Source: Anoxynatronum sibiricum
GTDB taxonomy: Bacteria > Bacillota > Clostridia > Peptostreptococcales > Tindalliaceae
Direction of reading: 5' to 3'
Assembly (NCBI RefSeq): GCF_039414295.1
Contig: NZ_JBCITM010000018.1
Location: 11,851 to 75,850, forward strand
Length of the DNA stretch: 64,000 nucleotides
Made by a program: the position numbers and the translations under genes
Shown here: positions 1 to 7,837 of the stretch, one piece after another
How positions within the stretch are numbered: position 1 is the first letter of the stretch
Layout of the letters: each line of letters begins with the position of its first letter
Notes under the pieces: generated by a model
What the model was told of the DNA's origin: nothing
The model's input: the letters and a program-made list of their open reading frames with translations, nothing else
Databases searched by the model: none

Positions 1-352
1 CGTTCAGCTGGTTTTCATCCACGTCTCCCATTTTTTCGTAAAGGCTGTTCATTTCTGCTTCCATATCAAAGAGGTATTTGAAAGCACTTTTCAGTACGTC
101 CCGAATGGTCATGCCTTTTTCCAGCACGGTGTGCTGGTCCAGGTAGCCCACCCGCACCCGTTTGGACCACTCCACCGTGCCGGCGTCTGGCTCCAGCTTG
201 CCGGTGATGATGTTCATGAAGGTGGATTTGCCTTCGCCGTTGGCACCAATAAGGCCCACGTGCTCTCCCTTCAGCAGCCGGAAAGACACATCGTCGAAGA
301 TGGCCCGGTCGCCAAAGCCGTGGCTCAGGTTTTTAACCGTTAACAAACTCAT
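1..352 (-). CDS. ABC-F family ATPase, N-terminal part (runs off the window)
   Basis: The minus strand reads from an ATG at 352 to the window edge without a stop, giving the first 117 residues of an ABC-F protein. It starts MSLLTVKNLSHGFGD and carries the Walker A motif GANGEGKST around residue 37, followed by the YLDQH segment typical of the first nucleotide-binding domain of ABC-F proteins. ABC-F proteins are soluble tandem ATPases without membrane domains that act on the ribosome, either as housekeeping translation factors (Uup/EttA type) or as antibiotic-resistance factors. Only the first ATPase half is visible, so the subgroup cannot be decided. The upstream region is about 550 bp long and holds no other gene. 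Family is certain; specific role is not. Confidence 0.88.
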   Translation of the reverse strand, partial: MSLLTVKNLSHGFGDRAIFDDVSFRLLKGEHVGLIGANGEGKSTFMNIITGKLEPDAGTVEWSKRVRVGYLDQHTVLEKGMTIRDVLKSAFKYLFDMEAEMNSLYEKMGDVDENQLN

Positions 353-905
353 GATTGCTGTTCTCCTTTTTCCCTGGTTCACTGTTGATGACATGTTTCA
401 TGCTGTTGTCATGCCGTTGTCAGACTGTGGTTATACTGTTGTCAGACTGTCTTGATCCTGTTATGGTTATCATCTGACGACATGTGAGGATGATCATCTA
501 CTCACACGAAAACACGCTGCCTGTGCCGGTGAAGCGCGGCATCCTGCAGCGTGTGCCCGATTCAAATCCCATTTGCCGGCAGCAAAAGAACCTCATGGGT
601 CTTCCTGCCCGGCTCTTGCGAGTTTCCTGTTGGTCTTGTCGATATTTACACAGCGGTTCCTTTGAAACGCTTGCCATTGTCGCGTATATTATAGCACACA
701 ATCATCATTCGTTAAAGGTACTTTCTTTTTTATCACCACTGCCGGTGAAAAGACCTTTTCTGAGAGTATACCGCGATCACCTGGTATTGGGGTATAATGA
801 AGTAGCTGAACCAGCCGAATCGACTGAACCGACTGAACCGACTAAAAAATCTTCCTTTAACGGTGGTGCTCATGGAATGGTGATGTTTATGAAATGGTGG
901 TACTT
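353..905. other. Intergenic region between divergent genes, with possible promoters and short repeats
   Basis: I see no convincing gene here. On the plus strand TTGAAA (662-667) is followed after 17 bp by TATATT (685-690), a plausible sigmaA promoter for the kinase at 906. On the minus strand a TATAAT lies at about 690-695 and could serve the ABC-F gene, which would then have a leader of over 300 nt. Short direct repeats occur: GTTGTCAGACTGT twice at about 423-450, and CGACTGAAC tandemly at about 818-845. The small open frames here have no recognisable protein features. Confidence 0.4.
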
Positions 906-2510
906 ATGAAAAAGCGAATCTATTGGCTGCTCTTGTTCTGTTTGCTCAGTTTGTCTTTTTTGCTCTGTGCCCTTTTTTCCACCCCCGTTTATGCCGCCGC
1001 TGAAGTATACCGGGTGGCGGGAGACAGGGATTTCCCCCCCTACGAATATGTGGATGCCGACGGGAATTTCAAAGGCTTTAATGTGGATTTGCTGAAAGCC
1101 ATCAGCCTTGTCACCGGAATGGAGTTTGAGTTTATCCCCATGAAATGGGAGCATGCGTATGTGTCGGTGCATCAGGGCCAGGCTGATTTAATACAGGGAA
1201 TGAAGGAATCGGAACAGCGGAAAAGCATTTTCTTGTTTTCAGAATCACTCCTCACCAGTTCTCAGTCCATCTTTGTCTTGGATCAAAACAACACTGTTCG
1301 AAATGAAAGTGATTTGAAGGGAAAAACCATCGCTCTGAACAAAGAAGATATCAGTTATCGGGAAATCAGTGAAATTGAAAATGTCATCATCGCTGAGTAT
1401 GATTCCCTGGGGGAAGCGCTTCAGGGTTTATTGGACGGGGAGGTGGATGCCTTAATCGGCAATACCCTCACTGTCAACTATTTATCCAAAGAAAAAAATG
1501 CCATCGACCTTGTGAAGATTGTCGGCAGGTCGATGAACGAACAGAAATACGCCATCGCCGTTCATCGAAGCAACCCGGAGCTGCTGAAGAAGCTGAATGA
1601 TGGTATTCTGGAGATTCAAAACAACGGCATGTATGATTCATTATATCGAAAATGGTTTGGTGCACCCATTAAAAATGCCACCTCCAATTACGAAGTTCTT
1701 TGGAAATATACCCTGGGCATTATCGGCGCACTGGTTGCCTTGGTGACCATGATTAAAAGCGCCAACAACAAGTTGAAACGGATGATCGCCGTCAAAACCG
1801 AAGAACAGAAAGCCCTGATGCATGAGCTTCGGCATTATGATAAGCTGCAGTTCATGAACAAAATCATTTCGTCCATCGCTCATGAAATTCGAAATCCGCT
1901 GACCTCCATTAAAATATATACCAATCAGATGCCCCAAAAAATCGACAACCGCGCCTTTCTGCTGGCCGCCTCTGAAGATATTCCCCAGGAAATTGACCGG
2001 GTTGACCGCCTGCTGAAAGAATTTATGGAGTATGCCTCTCCCAAAAAACCTGTTATTGCCACCATCAACTTATATGATGAGTTGATGAGCGCCATCAAGC
2101 TGGCAAAATTTCACATGGATCACATGCGCATTCGGGTGTCGGTGGACAGGCAGCTGTTCGTAACCTTTGATGTCTCCCAGTTTAAACAGGTTGTCTTGAA
2201 CTTGCTGCTGAACAGTCACGAGGCCCTGCGAAACGCCGATGATGCTGTCGTTGAAATAACGGCCCAGGAAAAGGGCCATGAAATTGTGCTCACTTTTCAG
2301 GATAACGGCTGCGGCATGAGCCGGGAAAACCTGCCCCATATCTTTGAACCTTTTTACACCACCAAGGAGTTCGGCAACGGGGTGGGCATGTTTGTGGTGA
2401 AACAGATCATTGATGACAACGGCGGCCGGATCACCGCCGAAAGTGACGGTCCCCACCAGGGAATGCGCATTCACATGAGCCTTAAAAGGGGTGATGAAGA
2501 TGAAGCATAA
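906..2510 (+). CDS. Membrane sensor histidine kinase with periplasmic-binding-protein sensor domain
   Basis: A 534-residue sensor kinase. A signal peptide/TM (MKKRIYWLLLFCLL...) is followed by an extracytoplasmic SBP_bac_3 domain (about residues 35-255, beginning near the FPPYEYVDADG segment), one TM helix (about 268-288), a HisKA domain with phospho-acceptor H326 in SIAHEIRNPL, and a HATPase domain with NLLLNSHEAL, DNGCGM and GNGVGM boxes. The start at ATG 906 is chosen because it begins the signal peptide; an in-frame ATG at 894 adds only four residues. SBP_bac_3 sensors usually bind amino acids or small organic acids. The gene overlaps the next one, a sigma54 activator, so the pair forms an NtrB/NtrC-like system. 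The following operon encodes glutamate uptake and formiminoglutamate breakdown, so an amino acid of that route is the likely ligand (inference). Confidence 0.9.
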   Translation: MKKRIYWLLLFCLLSLSFLLCALFSTPVYAAAEVYRVAGDRDFPPYEYVDADGNFKGFNVDLLKAISLVTGMEFEFIPMKWEHAYVSVHQGQADLIQGMKESEQRKSIFLFSESLLTSSQSIFVLDQNNTVRNESDLKGKTIALNKEDISYREISEIENVIIAEYDSLGEALQGLLDGEVDALIGNTLTVNYLSKEKNAIDLVKIVGRSMNEQKYAIAVHRSNPELLKKLNDGILEIQNNGMYDSLYRKWFGAPIKNATSNYEVLWKYTLGIIGALVALVTMIKSANNKLKRMIAVKTEEQKALMHELRHYDKLQFMNKIISSIAHEIRNPLTSIKIYTNQMPQKIDNRAFLLAASEDIPQEIDRVDRLLKEFMEYASPKKPVIATINLYDELMSAIKLAKFHMDHMRIRVSVDRQLFVTFDVSQFKQVVLNLLLNSHEALRNADDAVVEITAQEKGHEIVLTFQDNGCGMSRENLPHIFEPFYTTKEFGNGVGMFVVKQIIDDNGGRITAESDGPHQGMRIHMSLKRGDEDEA

Positions 2511-3843
2511 ACTATTGATTGTAGATGACGAACCTAAAATACTCAGATCTCTCACATTTTTGCTGGAGGAGCACTTCGAGGTTTACACCAGCGATAACTC
2601 AAAAGATGCCCTTGCCATTTTCAAAAAAGAAGCCATTTTCCTCATGCTCCTGGATTTAAGGCTGAATGACGAAAGCGGCCTGCAGCTCATGAACCAGTGT
2701 CTCAATCACCAGCCAAAGGCCTGCATTATCATGATGACGGCCTATTCCACCCTGGAAAACTCCATTAACGCCATTAAATCGGGGGCTTATTATTTCATTC
2801 CCAAGCCCATTAACAATGACCAGCTGCTGCTACTGCTGAACACCGCCACTGAAAAGCTGGAAATGTTCAGGAAAATTGACCACCTTGAAGGTCACCTGAA
2901 AAAGGAACTCATTGGCAGCTCCCCCTGTATTCAGAAAATCACCGAGATGATCGACAAGGTGAAAGATACCGATGCCACCATTCTCATCACGGGTGAGAGC
3001 GGTACGGGAAAAGAACTCATCGCCCATCAGATTCACCGGTCCAGTAATCGCTCTGCCTACCCTTACGTGGCCATTAACTGTGCCGCCATGCCGGGAGAAC
3101 TGCTGGAAAGCGAGCTTTTCGGCTACCGTAAGGGGGCCTTTACCGGCGCCCAGAGAGATGAAATGGGCATTATCAGAAGGGCCCACAAAGGCACTCTTCT
3201 TTTGGATGAAATCGGAGAAATGGATTTGCGCCTGCAGTCTAAACTGCTGCGGTTTCTCCAGGATAAAGAGGTGCGGCACATTGGCGATGCCCAGACACAC
3301 CAGGTTGATGTGAGAATCATTGGCATCACCAACCGGGACCTGACCAGGGAAGTGGAAAAGGGCACCTTCAGGGAAGACCTCTATTATCGCATCAACGTGA
3401 TCAACATTGTGTCGCCCCCTTTAAGGGAACGCATTGATGATTTGCCCCACCTGACAACCCATTTCATCGACAAATACAACATTGCCTACAACAAAAACGT
3501 TGCAGGCTTTTCAGATGAGGCCTTTGAAACACTTCGAAAAAACCCCTTTAAGGGCAATGTGCGGGAGCTGGAAAACATTGTGCAGCGAGCGGTGCTGCTG
3601 AACACAGGGGATTTCATCGAACCCCATGTGCTGCATATCGGCCAGCCCAAAGAAGCCCTGACGGCCAGCCAGGCGTCAGACCCCCATTTGACGATTTTTG
3701 AGGGGGAGACCATGAAAGAAATTGAGAAAAAAGTGATTGCCTTTGCCCTGAAGAACAACGATCACAACAGAAAATGGACTGCCGACAGCCTGGGCATCAG
3801 CGAAAGAACCCTGCGGTACAAGATAAAAGAGTATCACTTATAG
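2500..3843 (+). CDS. NtrC-family sigma54-dependent response regulator
   Basis: A 447-residue response regulator with receiver domain (about 1-120, phospho-acceptor D52 in LLDLRLND), a sigma54-activating AAA+ domain (about 140-375) with Walker A GESGTGKE and the sigma54-contacting loop GAFTGA, and a C-terminal Fis-type helix-turn-helix (GISERTLRYKIKEY). In-frame starts exist at 2491 (GTG), 2494 and 2500. The AAAAGGGG ribosome site at 2484-2491 is best spaced for ATG 2500, which overlaps the end of the kinase gene by 11 bp. With the upstream kinase it forms a two-component pair. A sigma54-type promoter at 4054-4070, immediately downstream and before gltS, is the obvious target. A strong terminator follows the gene. 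Confidence 0.93.
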   Translation: MKHKLLIVDDEPKILRSLTFLLEEHFEVYTSDNSKDALAIFKKEAIFLMLLDLRLNDESGLQLMNQCLNHQPKACIIMMTAYSTLENSINAIKSGAYYFIPKPINNDQLLLLLNTATEKLEMFRKIDHLEGHLKKELIGSSPCIQKITEMIDKVKDTDATILITGESGTGKELIAHQIHRSSNRSAYPYVAINCAAMPGELLESELFGYRKGAFTGAQRDEMGIIRRAHKGTLLLDEIGEMDLRLQSKLLRFLQDKEVRHIGDAQTHQVDVRIIGITNRDLTREVEKGTFREDLYYRINVINIVSPPLRERIDDLPHLTTHFIDKYNIAYNKNVAGFSDEAFETLRKNPFKGNVRELENIVQRAVLLNTGDFIEPHVLHIGQPKEALTASQASDPHLTIFEGETMKEIEKKVIAFALKNNDHNRKWTADSLGISERTLRYKIKEYHL

Positions 3844-3932
3844 TACAGCCCTGATCCCACGGCCATCGACCGATACAAACAACGCGTGACCGGCAGCACA
3901 ACCCTCCCCAGACGATCAAACCATCATTCAGC

Positions 3933-3977
3933 AACCCTGCAGATTTTGCACCGTGCAAATTTTGCAGGGTTGTTTTC
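3933..3977 (+). terminator. Rho-independent terminator after the sigma54 regulator gene
   Basis: Two 18-nt arms (933-950 and 954-971 of the 3 kb block, i.e. 3933-3950 and 3954-3971) pair with about two mismatches around a CCG loop and are followed by GTTTTC. It separates the two-component genes from the gltS operon. Confidence 0.75.
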
Positions 3978-4053
3978 TGCCTGAACCGCATTGCCATCTT
4001 TTCGCCGCGCCCCGCATGCCTTGCCATTGGGGCGTTGTTTGATGGGGTGATCC

Positions 4054-4070
4054 TTGGCATGAATCATGCA
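4054..4070 (+). promoter_or_regulatory. Sigma54 (-24/-12) promoter for the gltS operon
   Basis: The sequence TTGGCATGAATCATGCA matches the sigma54 consensus (TTGGCAC-N5-TTGCA type). The invariant GG (4056-4057) and GC (4068-4069) are exactly 12 bp apart. It lies about 200 bp before gltS and just after the gene of a sigma54 activator. The only notable deviation is ATGC instead of TTGC at -12. Confidence 0.75.
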
Positions 4071-4118
4071 ATAGATCACCTAAGAAGCGGCTGCCATAAA
4101 GAGGGAATGAAGGAATAC

Positions 4119-4156
4119 GGGAGGGGGAAGAGAACAGGGAGGGGGAAGAGAACAGG
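4119..4156 (+). repeat. Purine-rich 18-bp tandem duplication in the gltS leader
   Basis: The unit GGGAGGGGGAAGAGAACA occurs twice in direct tandem (4119-4136 and 4137-4154). It lies in the predicted leader RNA between the sigma54 promoter and gltS. Four G-tracts of three or more occur with loops of 1, 9 and 1 nt, which could in principle form a G-quadruplex. Confidence 0.7.
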
Positions 4157-4265
4157 TAGAAAGAACGTATTTGCCGGAAATTGCCGGGATGGGTGACCAC
4201 AGAAAATGATGCTACCGGCGATGTTAGCAATGATGTTACCAATGATATTACTAAGGAGGATACCG

Positions 4266-5504
4266 ATGAGCTTTGAACTAATTGATGGTCTTTCAATGAT
4301 CAATGTGAATTCCACTGTTACGTTGGCGTTTGCCGCAATCTTATTACTTTTAGGGTATTATACAAAAGACAAAGTGAAGCTGCTGGACAAATATTGTATC
4401 CCTGCACCCGTTATCGGCGGCTTCATCTTCATGTTTGTCACCTGGGTTGGTCACCTGACAGGCTCTTTTGCCTTCACCTTTGACAACATGTTTCAAAACA
4501 CCTTTATGCTGGCCTTCTTTACCACAGTGGGCCTTGGCGCCAGCTACAAACTGCTTGTAAAAGGCGGCAAGCTCCTGATTGTCTACTGGCTCATCGCCGG
4601 CGTGGTTTCCATCTTTCAAAACACCCTGGGCGTTACCCTTGCCAAAATCATTGGACTGGAAACCCCTTATGCTTTGCTGGCCAGTGCCATTTCCATGATC
4701 GGCGGCCACGGTGCAGCCCTTTCCTACGGAACCACTTTCGGTGAAATGGGCTATGAAGTGGCCCCCTTGGTGGGAGCAGCTGCCGCCACCTTTGGTCTGA
4801 TTTCTGCCGTGCTTGTGGGCGGCCCCCTGGGAAGAAGATTGATTGAAAAGCACAATCTGAAACCCGATGAAGATGCAGCGTTCGATACCTCTGTCACTGA
4901 TATTAACGTGGGTCTGGCTGAAAAACTCAGTTCCCTTGATGTCATTAAGAATGTGTCTGTCATCCTTATCAGCATGGCCCTGGGAACCATTGTTTCCGGC
5001 TGGATCAGCAACATCATCAACATGGGCTTTCCTTCCTATGTTGGCGCCATGTTTGTGGCGGTTATACTCCGAAACCTCAATGAAAAGCTTCACTTCTACC
5101 GATTTGACTTTGCCCTGGTTGATGAAATTGGCAATGTGATGCTGACCCTGTATCTCTCTTTAGCACTGATGACGCTGAAACTTTGGGAACTCTCCGGCCT
5201 GATTGGCGGGGTCTTCATTGTTGTCATGGCCCAGGTGTTATTGGTTTCACTGCTGGCGTACTTTGTCGTATTCAGAATCCTTGGCAAAAATTACGATGCT
5301 GCCGTGATGTGCGCCGGTTTATGTGGCCACGGTCTGGGAGCCACTCCCTCAGCCATTGTGAACATGACAGCCGTCAATGAAAAATACGGCATGAGCCGTA
5401 AAGCCATGATGATTGTTCCCATCGTCGGCGCCTTTTTAGTGGATGTGATTTACCAGCCCCAAACCATTTGGTTTATTAAAACCTTTGTGCAAAACCTAAA
5501 ATAG
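4266..5504 (+). CDS. gltS: Sodium/glutamate symporter GltS
   Basis: A 412-residue integral membrane protein of the ESS (GltS) family, which imports glutamate with Na+. It shows the family features: an N-terminal helix ending in a YCIPAPVIGG segment, many hydrophobic helices, two inverted halves each with a Gly-rich re-entrant segment (MIGGHGAALSYG and CGLCGHGLGATPSA), and a length near the E. coli protein (401). The open frame extends upstream to 4206, but AAGGAGGA at 4253-4260 fixes ATG 4266. The 20-residue upstream stretch is Met/Leu-rich and unlike GltS. It is the first gene of an operon with formimidoyltransferase, cyclodeaminase and hutD, under a sigma54 promoter, so exchange or recovery of glutamate made from formiminoglutamate is plausible. 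Confidence 0.95.
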   Translation: MSFELIDGLSMINVNSTVTLAFAAILLLLGYYTKDKVKLLDKYCIPAPVIGGFIFMFVTWVGHLTGSFAFTFDNMFQNTFMLAFFTTVGLGASYKLLVKGGKLLIVYWLIAGVVSIFQNTLGVTLAKIIGLETPYALLASAISMIGGHGAALSYGTTFGEMGYEVAPLVGAAAATFGLISAVLVGGPLGRRLIEKHNLKPDEDAAFDTSVTDINVGLAEKLSSLDVIKNVSVILISMALGTIVSGWISNIINMGFPSYVGAMFVAVILRNLNEKLHFYRFDFALVDEIGNVMLTLYLSLALMTLKLWELSGLIGGVFIVVMAQVLLVSLLAYFVVFRILGKNYDAAVMCAGLCGHGLGATPSAIVNMTAVNEKYGMSRKAMMIVPIVGAFLVDVIYQPQTIWFIKTFVQNLK

Positions 5505-5521
5505 AGGAGGCTTACGTACCA

Positions 5522-6421
5522 ATGAAAAAGCTAATGGAATGTGTTCCCAATTTCAGTGAAGGCAGAGACCTGGCCCTGGTGGAGCAGATTATTGATGAGG
5601 TTCGAAAAATTGAAGGCATCACCATTTTAGACTATTCGTCTGACAAAGATCACAACCGCACCGTGCTCACCATGATCGGCTCACCGGAGCAAATCACGAA
5701 GGCGGCCATTGATTCCGCCAAAAAAGCCGCTGAACTGATTGACATGACCAAGCACGAGGGGGCTCATCCCCGCATGGGCGCCACCGATGTGATTCCCTTT
5801 ACGCCGGTTTCCAACGTGACCATTGACGAGTGCATTCAGGTGGCCAAAGAAGTGGGTGCCGCATTGGGAAGCTGGGGAATTCCCGTCTACCTCTATGAAG
5901 ATGCAGCTTCAAAGCCTGAGCGCACCAACCTGGCCCAGGTACGCAAGGGGCAGTATGAAGGTTTTTTTGAAAAAATCAGTGACGAAGCCTGGAAGCCTGA
6001 TTTCGGCCCCCAGGAAATGAATGCCAAAAGCGGTTGCACTGCCGTTGGCGCTCGAGTACCACTGGTGGCCTTCAACATTAATCTGGATACCCCCGATGTG
6101 GAAATTGCCGATAAGATCGCCAAAAAGGTGCGGCACATTGGCGGCGGCCTGCGCTTTGTGAAGGGCATCGGTTTAAAGCTGGAGGAACGCAACCAGACAC
6201 AAGTTTCCATGAACCTGGTGAATTTCGAGAAGTCATCCGTCTATCAGGCTTTTGAGATGGTGAGAATCGAAGCAAAAAGATACGGCGTCAATATCGTTGG
6301 CAGTGAAGTGATCGGCACCATTCCCATGAAGTCGCTTTTGGATGCCGCTGAGTATTATTTGCAGATTGAGAACTTCAATCTTGATCAGATATTGGAAAAA
6401 AGACTACTGGATGAAAAGTAG
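5522..6421 (+). CDS. ftcD: Glutamate formimidoyltransferase
   Basis: A 299-residue enzyme of the FTCD N-terminal family: N-formimino-L-glutamate + tetrahydrofolate -> glutamate + 5-formimino-THF. The start MKKLMECVPNFSEGRD is the family signature, and the conserved catalytic-site stretch HEGAHPRMGATDVIPF lies near residues 80-95. The length fits the single-domain bacterial form, without the fused cyclodeaminase of vertebrates. An AGAGGAGG site precedes ATG 5522. The next gene encodes the cyclodeaminase as a separate protein. In purine-fermenting clostridia a homologue uses formiminoglycine, so the acceptor/donor pair could differ. The neighbouring GltS and HutD favour formiminoglutamate. Confidence 0.95.
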   Translation: MKKLMECVPNFSEGRDLALVEQIIDEVRKIEGITILDYSSDKDHNRTVLTMIGSPEQITKAAIDSAKKAAELIDMTKHEGAHPRMGATDVIPFTPVSNVTIDECIQVAKEVGAALGSWGIPVYLYEDAASKPERTNLAQVRKGQYEGFFEKISDEAWKPDFGPQEMNAKSGCTAVGARVPLVAFNINLDTPDVEIADKIAKKVRHIGGGLRFVKGIGLKLEERNQTQVSMNLVNFEKSSVYQAFEMVRIEAKRYGVNIVGSEVIGTIPMKSLLDAAEYYLQIENFNLDQILEKRLLDEK

Positions 6422-6439
6422 ATCAGACGGAGGTATATC

Positions 6440-7003
6440 ATGAACTATATTGATGTGTTGGATTTGATTTTGGACACCGACGACGTGACTGTGGGAGGCG
6501 GCAGTGCTTCTGCTTTGGCAGGCGCAACCGCCTGCGGACTTATTGGCATGGTCTGCAAGCTGTCCACTAAAAAAGATTACGGAGTTGCACCAGAGGCTCA
6601 ATTGGCATATGCTGTTGAGTTGGAAGAGCTGCGGGAGCAGCTGCTTGCCGGCGTGGTCACCGATGCCAACGCTTACGGTGTTATCAGAGATGCTTATAAG
6701 CTGCCCAAGGAAACCGATGAAGAGAAGGCAGCTCGGGCCCAGGCCATTGCCCATGCAGGAATCGTTGGCGCAACCGCCCCCATGGAAAACGCCAGGCTTT
6801 GCCACCGAGTGTATCACATCGGTCTTGCACTGGTGAATCAGTCCAACCCCAACTGCCATTCCGACCTGATCATTGGCTGCGAGTTGGCTAAAATTGGCGC
6901 CAATGGCTGCGTGATGAACATTGAAGCGAATTTGTCTCTGGTAAAGGATCAAGAAAAAATCAACGCCTTTAACGCGGCCATTACCGAATTAAAAATCAGT
7001 TAA
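6440..7003 (+). CDS. fchA: Formiminotetrahydrofolate cyclodeaminase
   Basis: A 187-residue FTCD_C-family protein: 5-formimino-THF -> 5,10-methenyl-THF + NH3. The N-terminal glycine-rich motif GGGSASALAGATA and helical, alanine-rich body are typical. It is slightly shorter than the usual 200-215 residues. A GGAGG site precedes ATG 6440, 18 bp after ftcD, so the two steps are co-expressed. The product feeds one-carbon units into folate metabolism, where anaerobes can use them in formate production or acetogenesis. No histidase, urocanase or imidazolonepropionase gene is present in the window. Confidence 0.92.
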   Translation: MNYIDVLDLILDTDDVTVGGGSASALAGATACGLIGMVCKLSTKKDYGVAPEAQLAYAVELEELREQLLAGVVTDANAYGVIRDAYKLPKETDEEKAARAQAIAHAGIVGATAPMENARLCHRVYHIGLALVNQSNPNCHSDLIIGCELAKIGANGCVMNIEANLSLVKDQEKINAFNAAITELKIS

Positions 7004-7070
7004 CATGCGGTGATCCGCCGACAGCGGTCTCCCGAAATTCCAACTTGACTGAAGGGGAAGGTGCTTTCTC

Positions 7071-7646
7071 ATGAAGGAAACCAGTGTTCATCGTGACGCA
7101 TTCGTCACCACTCAGTGGGCTGGGGGCGAAACCACCCAGCTGGCCATCTATCCTGATAATGCCCTTTTTTCTGAAAGAGATTTTTTATGGCGGATTTCGT
7201 CGGCCACCTTCACCACCACCCAGTCTGCTTTCTCTGATTTCAGCGGTTACCAGCGGTACCTGCTGCCTCTGAGGGGAACCCTGCGGCTCTCACATGAAAG
7301 ATTGTTTGCCCGGGAGCTGGCGGCCTATGAACCGGCGTACTTTGACGGCGCCTGGCCGACGGCTTCGGAGAATACCCCTGACTGCATCGACTACAATTTC
7401 ATCGTAAAGAATGGCACCACAGCGTTGTTACAAGTGCTGCAGGAGGGAGATACGCACCTGGTTAAAACCGCTGCCATGGTCACCTGCTTTTCAGTTGACG
7501 ATATGGTCATTCATCTGGAAAAGGCTGGTATTCAAAGGGAAGTCAGCGGATTTTCCCTGTATATGCTGGAAACGGAAGCCGGAGAAAGTGTGTCTGTTGC
7601 CAGGGCCAGCGCCCCGGTGATTCTCACCCAGTGTGCCCTGAAATAG
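7071..7646 (+). CDS. hutD: HutD/Ves family protein
   Basis: A 191-residue protein of the HutD family, a bicupin-fold group found with histidine-utilisation genes. The family motif appears as WAGGETTQLAIYP near residue 15, followed by WRISSATF and GYQRYLLPLRG. Its biochemical role is not established; in Pseudomonas it has been proposed to limit hut expression. It is the last gene of the gltS-ftcD-fchA operon, 67 bp after fchA, with a GAAGGGGAAGG site before ATG 7071. Its presence is the strongest hint that the operon serves histidine-derived formiminoglutamate rather than purines. Confidence 0.9.
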   Translation: MKETSVHRDAFVTTQWAGGETTQLAIYPDNALFSERDFLWRISSATFTTTQSAFSDFSGYQRYLLPLRGTLRLSHERLFARELAAYEPAYFDGAWPTASENTPDCIDYNFIVKNGTTALLQVLQEGDTHLVKTAAMVTCFSVDDMVIHLEKAGIQREVSGFSLYMLETEAGESVSVARASAPVILTQCALK

Positions 7647-7703
7647 CGGTCTCTCCCTTGATCAACCTTTTGAGAGGGGCCTTTCCTGTAATTGGAAGAA
7701 CAA

Positions 7704-7741
7704 GAGCGCTGCTATCAAATCTTTGAGTTGATGCAGCGCTC
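7704..7741. terminator. Hairpin between convergent genes, possible bidirectional terminator
   Basis: GAGCGCTGC...ATCAA pairs with TTGAT...GCAGCGCTC around a short loop, between the end of hutD and the end of the GGDEF/EAL gene. Neither side has a strong T-tract, so termination is only probable. Confidence 0.5.
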
Positions 7742-7837
7742 CTTGTAATTGTATTGTAGATGTCAAATTCATACGTCATCGTTGCGGTACCCCCCACCGC
7801 CAAATTTTACTGTAAATACATTGCCGACCTGTTGCAG

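Noticed and set aside
422..452. TGTCAGA motifs as extra sites of the SARP-type regulator
   Set aside because: The spacing between the two copies is about 21 bp, there is no TATAAT at 9 bp, and the neighbours are unrelated.
353..905. Regulatory leader or attenuator for the ABC-F gene
   Set aside because: The leader would be long enough, as in antibiotic-induced ABC-F genes, but I found no clear terminator/antiterminator pair or conserved upstream peptide.
4206..4265. N-terminal extension of GltS rich in Met and Leu
   Set aside because: A strong AAGGAGGA lies directly before ATG 4266, and the GltS family begins there.
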